From: Olivibacter oleidegradans
Lineage (GTDB): Bacteria > Bacteroidota > Bacteroidia > Sphingobacteriales > Sphingobacteriaceae
Assembly (NCBI RefSeq): GCF_042432805.1
Contig: NZ_JBHLWO010000002.1
Coordinates: 1,364,001 to 1,428,000 of the forward strand
DNA: 64,000 bases
Direction of reading: 5' to 3'
Both the position numbers and the translations under genes were made by a program. Below, piece by piece: positions 8,278 to 15,328 of the stretch. Position 1 is the first letter of the stretch; every line of letters begins with the position of its first letter. Under the pieces are notes generated by a model. It saw only the letters and a list, made by a program, of their open reading frames with translations, did no database searches and was not told where the DNA came from.

Positions 8278-8973
8278 TTGCAATCAAACTTACCACATCT
8301 ACAATCTATATTTACGGCTGACTGTGTTATTTTTGGTTTTAACGAAGGTGAGCTGAAAGTCCTTTTAATTGAAAGAAATGAATATCCTTTCAAAGATTGG
8401 TGGGGACTTCCGGGTTTTTTTGTTGAACACAATGAAACGATCGATGATGCAGTTAAACGTATTTTACTGGAACACACGGGGTTAAAGGGAATATATATGG
8501 AACAGCTCTATACCTTCGGTGACCTAAAAAGACACCCTCAAGGAAGAATCATAACGGTGGCATACTATGCTATGTTGCGATTGGAAGCTGTCAACCTCAA
8601 TCTGAAGCCGTCCACCAACTACGTGAGAAAAGCGCAGTGGCACCCCCTTAACAACCTGCCTGAACTTGCTTTCGACCACCGAAATATAATAGAAAAAAGC
8701 ATAGAAAAAATACGGCGTAAAGTCAGTCACAGTCCGATAGCTTTTGAACTGCTTCCTGAAAAATTCACGCTTACCCAATTGCAACAACTGTATGAAGCTA
8801 TTTGGGACAAAAAACTAGATAAAAGAAATTTCAGAAAGAAGATGCTTAAATACAATGTCTTAAAAGAATTGGATGAAAAGCAAAAAGGGGTTTCCTATCG
8901 TGCCGCCAAACTGTACAAATTTGATAAGCGAAAATACAATAAGATCTTTAAAAATGAGTTGAACTTTTCTTAA
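8278..8973 (+). CDS. NrtR-like transcriptional regulator with a degenerate Nudix domain
   Basis: 231 residues: a Nudix-fold domain (about residues 10-140) followed by a winged-helix region (about 150-225, with LTQLQQLYEAIWDKKLDKRNFRKKM). This is the NrtR layout, in which the Nudix part binds a ligand and the C-terminal part binds DNA. The Nudix box reads GFFVEHNE...VKRILLEHTGL. The catalytic REXXEE core is changed to RIXXEH, so hydrolysis is unlikely. Relatives in Bacteroidota regulate sugar or NAD pathways. The start is TTG 8278; a TGA lies in frame at 8257-8259 and no ATG fits. It is convergent with a GlcNAc kinase gene. The regulated genes are unknown. Confidence 0.82.
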   Translation: MQSNLPHLQSIFTADCVIFGFNEGELKVLLIERNEYPFKDWWGLPGFFVEHNETIDDAVKRILLEHTGLKGIYMEQLYTFGDLKRHPQGRIITVAYYAMLRLEAVNLNLKPSTNYVRKAQWHPLNNLPELAFDHRNIIEKSIEKIRRKVSHSPIAFELLPEKFTLTQLQQLYEAIWDKKLDKRNFRKKMLKYNVLKELDEKQKGVSYRAAKLYKFDKRKYNKIFKNELNFS

Positions 8974-9008
8974 AAAAGTAAAGGGTCTTTAGAAACCCTT
9001 TACTTTTT
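8973..9008. terminator. Bidirectional terminator, 14-bp perfect stem
   Basis: The left arm 8973-8986 (AAAAAGTAAAGGGT) pairs perfectly with 8995-9008 (ACCCTTTACTTTTT) around an 8-base loop. A-rich and T-rich ends on both sides let it work in both directions. It lies between the convergent NrtR-like and GlcNAc kinase genes. Confidence 0.8.
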
Positions 9009-9028
9009 ATAGACTATGCCAAGTTTAA

Positions 9029-9883
9029 CTAAGCATTAATTTTCTCTTGATGAAACTTCACCAGGTCATCGATCGGTGACCGAACAATTCTGCCAAACTC
9101 CATACCAAACTCATGTGCCGTCTCCTCCAAGACATTCCGGAAGTTATAAGCTACGGAGCCGATACAGTTAAATGAATATTTTTGATAGTCAGGATAATGA
9201 ACAACTAAATTCTTAAAGAAATCTTCAAAAGAGCTCTTTACCAATCCTCGTGAATATTCGATATTGATCATGATATCGTAAACGAACTTACTAAAGCTCG
9301 CGCAGAATCGATTCGCCAGTGGCTTGGTGTAAACAGCGTCCATTACATCATCCGGCGTAAGCTTAAATGTTTCCCAAAAAACTTCTCTTACATCACTTGG
9401 CATGTAGCCGCGTACATAATCTGTTAAAAGTTTTTTTCCAATATAGCATCCGCTGCCCTCATCACCCAATATATAGGCTGCAGAATCAATATTCTGAACG
9501 ATGTCTTTTCCATCATAAATACAGGTATTGGTTCCTGTTCCTAAAATGGCAGCAAATCCAGCTTTGTCTTTTAACAAAGCCCTGGCAGCTGCTAACAAAT
9601 CGTGTCCTACAAATACTTCCGATCGACTAAATACTTGTTTGATAGCCATTGCAACAATAGCCGCTTTTTCTTCGTTGTGAACCCCCGCACCGTAATAGTT
9701 GACCTCTCTTACTTCACTGAACGGCAAATCTTTTGGAAGCCCCTTTTTCAAAGAACTTACAATGTAATCGCTCGATACAAAATAAGGATTATACCCTTCA
9801 GTGTTAAAATAGATTTTTTTACCGGAGTCATTGATCAGGCACCAATTCGTTTTGGTTGAACCGCCATCTGCAATAATGATCAT
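9029..9883 (-). CDS. N-acetylglucosamine kinase, BadF/BadG/BcrA/BcrD ATPase family
   Basis: 284 residues. The phosphate-1 motif IADGGSTKTNW is at the N-terminus, the phosphate-2 motif AAILGTGTNTCIYDG follows, and ILGDEGSGCYIGKKLL and CIGSVAYNF come after. These are the complete ATP-binding elements of this kinase family. Members phosphorylate N-acetylglucosamine (some use glucosamine) in the cytoplasm and feed it to amino-sugar catabolism. It is a paralogue of the altered copy at 6031-6879. It stands alone, convergent with the NrtR-like gene. Substrate is inferred from family annotation; no nagA or nagB homologue is in the window. Confidence 0.82.
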   Translation of the reverse strand: MIIIADGGSTKTNWCLINDSGKKIYFNTEGYNPYFVSSDYIVSSLKKGLPKDLPFSEVREVNYYGAGVHNEEKAAIVAMAIKQVFSRSEVFVGHDLLAAARALLKDKAGFAAILGTGTNTCIYDGKDIVQNIDSAAYILGDEGSGCYIGKKLLTDYVRGYMPSDVREVFWETFKLTPDDVMDAVYTKPLANRFCASFSKFVYDIMINIEYSRGLVKSSFEDFFKNLVVHYPDYQKYSFNCIGSVAYNFRNVLEETAHEFGMEFGRIVRSPIDDLVKFHQEKINA

Positions 9884-10052
9884 GTTATTGGTTTTAGTTA
9901 ATATTGATTTATATCATTTTCTAATTTAAAAAATTTCTCTCAAGCAAGCGTTCAAAAACAAAATACGCTGCAAAACCTGAAAATCGTGGCACAAAATACA
10001 CCTTTCAGGATATTATTACAAGTAAATACAGAAAAATTAATACACAATTTTA

Positions 10053-10078
10053 TTATACCGTTTATACAATTGGTATAA
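10053..10078. promoter_or_regulatory. Inverted repeat in the GlcNAc kinase/ribE spacer
   Basis: TTATACC (10053-10059) and GGTATAA (10072-10078) form a perfect 7-bp inverted repeat with a 12-base spacer. It lies 170 bases upstream of the kinase start and 150 bases before ribE. It could be an operator for either gene; the rest of the 344-base spacer (9884-10227) is AT-rich and otherwise featureless apart from the ribE promoter. Confidence 0.3.
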
Positions 10079-10176
10079 AAACAGCATTAATAACACTGAA
10101 AAACTTGTTTTTGTATCTCCATATTTATGGTAATATATAGTGTACTTTTTACAATTAGCTACTTCATGACACCGAA

Positions 10177-10210
10177 TTGTTTTAGGATATCAAATGGAAA
10201 TGTACCTTTG
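10177..10210 (+). promoter_or_regulatory. Promoter for riboflavin synthase gene
   Basis: The -7 element TACCTTTG is at 10203-10210 and a -33 TTG at 10177-10179 (23-base spacer). The start codon lies 17 bases downstream, leaving too short a leader for an FMN riboswitch. Confidence 0.5.
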
Positions 10211-10227
10211 TTAAAAAAACCGGAAAC

Positions 10228-10833
10228 ATGTTTACAGGCATTATCGAAACATTGGGAATTGTAAAAAATATAAAACGAGAGGACACAAACTTGCATCTAA
10301 CGATAGCTTCCGATATTTCAGATGATTTTAAGATAGATCAAAGTGTATCTCATAACGGGGTGTGCCTTACGGTGGTGGCTCTTAGTCCTGGCCGTCACAC
10401 CGTGACCGCTATTCAGGAAACGTTAACAAAAAGCAATTTTGATGAAGTAAAAGAAGGTGACAAATTAAATTTGGAGCGGTGTACATTAGTTGGAAGTCGT
10501 TTAGACGGACATATCGTTCAAGGGCATGTAGACCAAACCGCCACTTGTATCCAAATTAAGGATGAGCTTGGGAGCTGGATATATACCTTTCAATATGATC
10601 CTTCTGTCGGAAATATCACAGTAGAAAAGGGCTCCATAGCGGTAAATGGAATAAGCTTAACCGTAGTGGATTCAAAAGAAGATAGGTTTTCGGTAGCAAT
10701 CATACCCTATACGTTTGAGCATACATCTATGCATATGGTAAAAGTCGGTGATCGGGTTAACCTGGAATTTGATATTATTGGAAAATACGTAACGCGTTTA
10801 GTGTCGTTAGGGAGAATAACAGCGTCTGAATGA
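10228..10833 (+). CDS. ribE: Riboflavin synthase, alpha chain
   Basis: 201 residues made of two tandem lumazine-binding barrels. It starts with the diagnostic MFTGIIETLG. The first half contains SVSHNGVCLTVV and the second half SIAVNGISLTVVD, which occupy the same place in each repeat; LVGSRLDGHIVQGHVD lies at the junction. It converts two 6,7-dimethyl-8-ribityllumazine molecules into riboflavin and a pyrimidine. No other rib gene is nearby, so the pathway genes are dispersed. It is convergent with the MFS transporter gene, 29 bases apart. Its leader is too short for an FMN riboswitch. Confidence 0.96.
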   Translation: MFTGIIETLGIVKNIKREDTNLHLTIASDISDDFKIDQSVSHNGVCLTVVALSPGRHTVTAIQETLTKSNFDEVKEGDKLNLERCTLVGSRLDGHIVQGHVDQTATCIQIKDELGSWIYTFQYDPSVGNITVEKGSIAVNGISLTVVDSKEDRFSVAIIPYTFEHTSMHMVKVGDRVNLEFDIIGKYVTRLVSLGRITASE

Positions 10834-10862
10834 ATAGCCTATGATAGGTGCCTTTTAGGTAC

Positions 10863-12212
10863 TTAATCTTGTGCATTACCTTTAATCTTTAATACCGAAA
10901 TAGCGGCAAACAACATAAAAAAACCTGCCAATATAAGTGCATAAACGGCCTTTCCATTAAACACATACTTTATGATATAACCGATACAAAGGCCGTTTAT
11001 AATCTGTGGAAAAGTGATAAAGATGTTAAAAATACCCATATATACACCCATTTTATTAGCTGGTAAATTTGCAGAAAGAATGGCATAAGGCATAGCCAAA
11101 ATGCTCGCCCACGCAATACCGATACCCAGCATGGGCAGGGTCAAAAGGTACGGATCGCGGATAAAAAAAATAGACAACAAAGCGAATCCTCCCAACGAAA
11201 GTGATATGGCATGGGTAGCGCTCTGTCCGAAATATTTAGCTATTCTTGGTAAAACTAATGCATAAAGGGCTGAAACTGCATTGTAAATACCGAATAACAC
11301 ACCAACCCAATTGCCGGCATTTGCAAAATCGATTGAGGACGAATCTCCTACTTTAACACTATAAACATGTTCTGCTATTGCAGGTGTACTAAAAACCCAC
11401 ATAGAGAATAATGCAAACCAAGAGAAAAATTGTACAAGGCCCAATTGTTTCATTGCTTTTGGCATCTGTTTTAAATCGTTCAGAATAGCCGTTAAACCTC
11501 TTATGTCTTTCTGATTGATAGTAGTTCTATTCTCGGATTTTTCGAAGGCATTCAGTTCTGCCGGTGTATACTCCTTTGTCGTCACCACCGTCCACATTAC
11601 GCTCATCACCAGGATGAAAGCGCCTATATAGAACGAAAAGACTACATTGTCGGGAAGATGCCCTTCCGTTGCTAATTTAGAGACACCCAAGAACTCTGCT
11701 AACACATAGGGTAACCAGGAACCAACAACTGCGCCGACTCCAATAAGAAAACTTTGCACAGAAAAGCCTTTACTCCTTTGCTCATTGGGTAAATTATCGG
11801 CGACCAACGCCCTGAATGGTTCCATCGTCACATTAATGGAAGCATCCATTATCATTAACATACCCGCTCCTATTATCAACGGAGGTAAAATTGTTGTTAA
11901 AACCGCGGCGTTTGGCATCAATAATAGGGCAATAGCCGTTAATAACGCCCCGGTTAGAAAATAAGGACGCCTCCTGCCGAGCCTGCCCCACGTCCGATCG
12001 CTGTAATGCCCTACGAGTGGTTGCACAATCATACCGGTTAAAGGCGCGGCTAACCAGAATAAAGACAAATGTTCGACATCAGCACCAAAGGTTTGCAATA
12101 TTCTGGAAGCGTTTCCGTTCTGAAGCGCAAAACCTATTTGGATTCCTAAGAAGCCTAAGCTCATATTAAATATTTGCAAAGTGCTGAGACGTGGTTTAGT
12201 TAGTTGATTCAT
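10863..12212 (-). CDS. MFS sugar transporter (SLC45/GPH-like, maltose/sucrose type)
   Basis: 449 residues from ATG 12212, with about twelve hydrophobic segments. A longer frame from TTG 12227 adds five residues and looks less likely. The loop VGHYSDRTWGRLGRRRPYF between helices 2 and 3 is the MFS signature in the form found in sugar/cation symporters of the SLC45-like group. It probably moves a mono- or disaccharide across the inner membrane with protons or sodium. It lies 69 bases downstream of the LacI-family gene on the same strand, so regulator and transporter are probably co-regulated. A 16-bp palindrome lies just before its start. Substrate is inferred only from family and neighbours. 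Confidence 0.82.
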   Translation of the reverse strand: MNQLTKPRLSTLQIFNMSLGFLGIQIGFALQNGNASRILQTFGADVEHLSLFWLAAPLTGMIVQPLVGHYSDRTWGRLGRRRPYFLTGALLTAIALLLMPNAAVLTTILPPLIIGAGMLMIMDASINVTMEPFRALVADNLPNEQRSKGFSVQSFLIGVGAVVGSWLPYVLAEFLGVSKLATEGHLPDNVVFSFYIGAFILVMSVMWTVVTTKEYTPAELNAFEKSENRTTINQKDIRGLTAILNDLKQMPKAMKQLGLVQFFSWFALFSMWVFSTPAIAEHVYSVKVGDSSSIDFANAGNWVGVLFGIYNAVSALYALVLPRIAKYFGQSATHAISLSLGGFALLSIFFIRDPYLLTLPMLGIGIAWASILAMPYAILSANLPANKMGVYMGIFNIFITFPQIINGLCIGYIIKYVFNGKAVYALILAGFFMLFAAISVLKIKGNAQD

Positions 12213-12224
12213 GCTAGGGTAACG

Positions 12225-12240
12225 CAAACTAGGCAGTTTG
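12225..12240. promoter_or_regulatory. 16-bp palindrome ahead of the MFS gene
   Basis: CAAACT (12225-12230), a 4-base centre AGGC, then AGTTTG (12235-12240): a perfect 6-4-6 palindrome 13 bases upstream of the transporter ATG, in the lacI-MFS spacer. It fits the size of a LacI-family operator, but could also be a small RNA hairpin. Confidence 0.35.
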
Positions 12241-12281
12241 GCTCTGTTTAAAGACCGATTGCTTTAGTATTAAACAAACAC

Positions 12282-13301
12282 TTAGTTATTAACAACGGCA
12301 GTTGATTTTCGGGGAATAATAGTCGAAGGAAGAAGAATAACCTGCTTTTCCGTTACGGACTCCTTATTGCATAAAGCCTCAAATAAAATTTCTGCGGCGC
12401 GTTTGCCCATCTCGAAAGCTGGTTGCTTAATAGTACTTAAAGGAGGGTTCAGCATATCGGCAATTTCCAAGCAAGAAAAGCAAACCAGTTTAAAATCTGA
12501 AGGAATCTCCAATTTTACATCTGCGCAATATCGCAAAGTAGTCATTGCTAACCGCTCAACAGAGGCGAAAGCACCATCGGGTTTCATTTTCTCAAAAGAT
12601 CGTTTAATAGATTTATATATTTCTTCCTTATCGTTTGTGCATTCAATAATCAACTCGTCCTCACATGGTAAACCGGCACTCTTTAGCGCGTCTAAATAAC
12701 CCTGCATCCTGATCTTCCCGATAGATACATTCTTATTTACCACTAGGTAAGCAATCCGCTTACATCCGTTCATGATTAAATGGAGTGTTGCTTCATAGCT
12801 GCTCTCATAGTCGTTTCCCGTTACACAAGTAGCTTCTACGTCTTCATAGCAGCGGTCAAAAAAAACTAATGGAATCCCCCTTTCTTTCAACATATTTAAG
12901 TGAACATGTTTTAACCCCTCTCCTGACGCTGACATAACCACCCCCTCTACCCTTCCATTGCATAACGATCGGATAAATGTGGCCTCCTGTTTTACATCAT
13001 CTTCTGTAACATAAATCAATGTATGGTAGCCATTACGTCTCGCTTGTTGCTCAATACCTTTGATCGCTTGCGAGAAAAAGTTATTATCAAATTCCGGAAT
13101 GATGATGGCGATTGTTTTACTCTTTGATTCGCGCAGATTACTAGCATAAAGGTTAGGTGAATAACCTAATTCATCGGCCATGCGTAAAATACGCTCTTTA
13201 GTAAGCGGATTGATATCGCTATTATTTCGAAAGGCTCGGGAAACAGTCGAGGTAGATAAACCCAAAGCGGCTGCTAATTTTTTGATGTTTATTTGGCTCA
13301 T
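12282..13301 (-). CDS. LacI-family transcriptional regulator
   Basis: 339 residues. The N-terminal helix-turn-helix INIKKLAAALGLSTSTVSRAF is followed by the hinge region LGYSPNLYASNLRESKSKTIAIIIPE. A periplasmic-binding-protein-like effector domain occupies about residues 62-335, with the FFSQAIKGIEQQARRNGY helix and a C-terminal LLPSTIIPRKS strand typical of the family. It should bind a palindromic operator and respond to a sugar. Its most likely target is the MFS gene just downstream on the same strand. The SusC/SusD pair 500 bases upstream is a second candidate. Confidence 0.95.
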   Translation of the reverse strand: MSQINIKKLAAALGLSTSTVSRAFRNNSDINPLTKERILRMADELGYSPNLYASNLRESKSKTIAIIIPEFDNNFFSQAIKGIEQQARRNGYHTLIYVTEDDVKQEATFIRSLCNGRVEGVVMSASGEGLKHVHLNMLKERGIPLVFFDRCYEDVEATCVTGNDYESSYEATLHLIMNGCKRIAYLVVNKNVSIGKIRMQGYLDALKSAGLPCEDELIIECTNDKEEIYKSIKRSFEKMKPDGAFASVERLAMTTLRYCADVKLEIPSDFKLVCFSCLEIADMLNPPLSTIKQPAFEMGKRAAEILFEALCNKESVTEKQVILLPSTIIPRKSTAVVNN

Positions 13302-13352
13302 TATTTATAATTCTATTAACAAACTTAGATAAAGCTGATCGTTATTCCAAGC

Positions 13353-13381
13353 TTACAAAGCATTGTAAACCAACTGCTTTG
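13353..13381. promoter_or_regulatory. Overlapping palindromes upstream of lacI
   Basis: TTACAA (13353-13358), centre AGCA, TTGTAA (13363-13368) is a perfect 6-4-6 palindrome. CAAAGCA (13356-13362) also pairs with TGCTTTG (13375-13381). They lie 50-80 bases upstream of the LacI start and 90 bases before the small plus-strand gene, a sensible place for autoregulation. Not tested. Confidence 0.3.
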
Positions 13382-13467
13382 CTAATCTATCTTCTTATAA
13401 TATGTTACTTGGACAAACAAATTAATTTTATTTCTTGTTAGTGATTAGGAAAACAAGAGCTTGAGAT

Positions 13468-13761
13468 ATGGATAAACTAAAAAAGTTTGAATTGATGGAA
13501 AAGATTGTCCGTCAATTAGAAGATTTGCGAAATAGCCAACAGGCTATTCTTGAAAAAATAAGTAACATTGAAGTAGAGAACATTGAAGTAGATGATAAAA
13601 GTCTTGAACAGATTCTTCCCGAAATCCATCAGCGCACAGCAGATAACCTGGATGCAGTCACAAGTTTAATGGAAGACTTCACTTCAAAAACCAGTGATTT
13701 TGGTGAAAAAAACAATGTGGCTCGACTAAGGGAACAGCAAGAAATCAACAATACTAAATAA
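13468..13761 (+). CDS. Small coiled-coil protein of unknown function
   Basis: 97 residues, no signal peptide and no membrane segment. Residues 1-35 (KLKKFELMEKIVRQLEDLRNSQQAILEKISNI) have a clear heptad pattern and should form a coiled coil. The middle is acidic (VENIEVDDKSLEQILPEI) and a second helix follows. It ends with TAA right at the edge of a strong hairpin. I recognise no family. It is the only plus-strand gene between the LacI regulator and susD, transcribed divergently from lacI, and it could share that control region. Codon use looks like its neighbours. I regard it as a real gene because of its length, start spacing and matched terminator. Confidence 0.65.
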   Translation: MDKLKKFELMEKIVRQLEDLRNSQQAILEKISNIEVENIEVDDKSLEQILPEIHQRTADNLDAVTSLMEDFTSKTSDFGEKNNVARLREQQEINNTK

Positions 13762-13762
13762 T

Positions 13763-13795
13763 ATTCAAGCCGGGCAGCTACTGCCCGGCTTGAAT
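13763..13795. terminator. Perfect 15-bp hairpin terminator between convergent genes
   Basis: The arms at 13763-13777 and 13781-13795 are perfectly complementary around a 3-base loop CTA, with a GC-rich middle (GCCGGGCAG). It fills the whole gap between the stop of the small coiled-coil gene and the stop of susD, so it should serve both strands. Confidence 0.85.
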
Positions 13796-13796
13796 A

Positions 13797-15311
13797 CTAA
13801 TATCCTGGATTTTGTGTATAATTTGGGTTTCCCAATTGGTTCAAAGGAATCGGGAACAACAGATTTTTCGCGTCTGATGCCGGTTTTTCTTGCCAGGCTT
13901 CCAGAAATCTGCCAAAACGGATGAGATCAGTTCTCCGATGTCCTTCCCAAAAGAATTCCCGGCCTAATTCATCCAATAATAGCTGTTCGTTCAATTCGGT
14001 AAAACTGCTGGCACCGCGCTTTGTCCGTACTTGATTGACTAAGTTAAGGGCTTCGCCGGTTTGTCCCAACCGTAATAACGCCTCGGCCTTCATTAATAAA
14101 ACATCCGAATAACGGTAGAATACCCAATCATTATTTAACAAGCTCGTAGAACCGTTCGCATAGTCAATTGGATACTTAATAACACGTATACCAGCTACTT
14201 CCAAATGATTCTGATCTCTTTCTATAATGCTAACTTCTGGAGTAAAGGCTAAAGGGTTTCCTCGTCTATCGGTTAAGTTTTCACCATTTTGATTTACTTG
14301 CTGTCCCACCAAAAAGCCAACTCTTACACCACTCACATTAGTTACACCGGGATATTCACCGCCTCTCCGGACGTCACTTTCTTCAAATTTATTATAGAAG
14401 TCCGATAAAGTAGAGAAACCATTATTTCCCGGGGGATTTTGATTATAGTGTAATGTAGCTACCCACATATTCGTCATACCGGTAGCAGAACTTTCTCCAC
14501 CGATATTTTCACCTGTAAAGATATTTTCGGTTGTCGATTGCCCATTATTTGGCGCGAAATTTAAATAATAATTATCAATTAAGGCGTATTCTCCACTATT
14601 GATAATCTCATCCGCCAACCGAACGACTTCCTGCATATCTTCATTGGCAAAAGTCGGCGCTTGACGATTCAAAAAGGCTCCCTTATTTAAATAAATTTTC
14701 ATCAACAGAATTTTAGCTGCATCTTGTGAAGCACGATCAATTCTGTCCGTAGGTAAATCGTCTAACACTTCTGTCACTTCAGAAATCAGGTAGTCAATTT
14801 CTTCTTGCGCAGTTCTGACCCTCGGATTTTGCGTAACATTTTCTCCGGGGTCACGGTAAGGTACCTGTCCCCAACCATCTAAAATGGAAAATTCGGCAAA
14901 AGCCCGGAGAAATCGAGCTTGGGCTTCTTGCGAGGGAGTAGGATTATACTGCAAAATATCCGTTGCCGCATAGCTAACTCCTAGTACATCTTTAAACACA
15001 CTGTGAACGCGTGTATGATCTGATTGCCATCGATGCAAATGAAGCGCTCGCCAAGCACCGTTATCGTCCCAGTCGCCGCCTCTCGTAGGAACTATAGCTT
15101 CATCGGTAGGAAATTCCTGTAGCGCCCACCAACCATACGGACCATAGTACGGATTGCGCATAGCAATATAGGCCGCATTTAACAACGCTGGTACATCATC
15201 GCTGCCAACGCCACCGGAACCTACTTGCCCATGAAGATCTTCTTCCAGTTTTGTACATCCTGTAAATGCAACTAATGCAAGTAAAAGGACCTTTATATAT
15301 TTATTTCTCAT
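13797..15311 (-). CDS. SusD/RagB-family outer-membrane lipoprotein
   Basis: 504 residues. The lipobox AFTGC places the lipidated Cys at residue 19. The N-terminal SusD-like half has TPR-type helices (FLRAFAEFSILDGWGQVPYRD is a hallmark stretch), and the C-terminal RagB/SusD half contains YRYSDVLLMKAEALLRLGQTGEALNLVNQVRTKRG and ELGREFFWEGHRRTDLIRFG. SusD proteins sit on the cell surface as a lid over their SusC transporter and bind the incoming glycan or peptide. It starts 17 bases after the susC stop. There is no glycoside hydrolase next to the pair, so the ligand cannot be guessed from context. Confidence 0.95.
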   Translation of the reverse strand: MRNKYIKVLLLALVAFTGCTKLEEDLHGQVGSGGVGSDDVPALLNAAYIAMRNPYYGPYGWWALQEFPTDEAIVPTRGGDWDDNGAWRALHLHRWQSDHTRVHSVFKDVLGVSYAATDILQYNPTPSQEAQARFLRAFAEFSILDGWGQVPYRDPGENVTQNPRVRTAQEEIDYLISEVTEVLDDLPTDRIDRASQDAAKILLMKIYLNKGAFLNRQAPTFANEDMQEVVRLADEIINSGEYALIDNYYLNFAPNNGQSTTENIFTGENIGGESSATGMTNMWVATLHYNQNPPGNNGFSTLSDFYNKFEESDVRRGGEYPGVTNVSGVRVGFLVGQQVNQNGENLTDRRGNPLAFTPEVSIIERDQNHLEVAGIRVIKYPIDYANGSTSLLNNDWVFYRYSDVLLMKAEALLRLGQTGEALNLVNQVRTKRGASSFTELNEQLLLDELGREFFWEGHRRTDLIRFGRFLEAWQEKPASDAKNLLFPIPLNQLGNPNYTQNPGY

Positions 15312-15328
15312 GATTCTTCCGCTAAAAT

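Noticed and set aside
10140..10227. FMN riboswitch before ribE
   Set aside because: The leader after the predicted -7 element is only about 17 bases; no conserved RFN-like fold was recognised.
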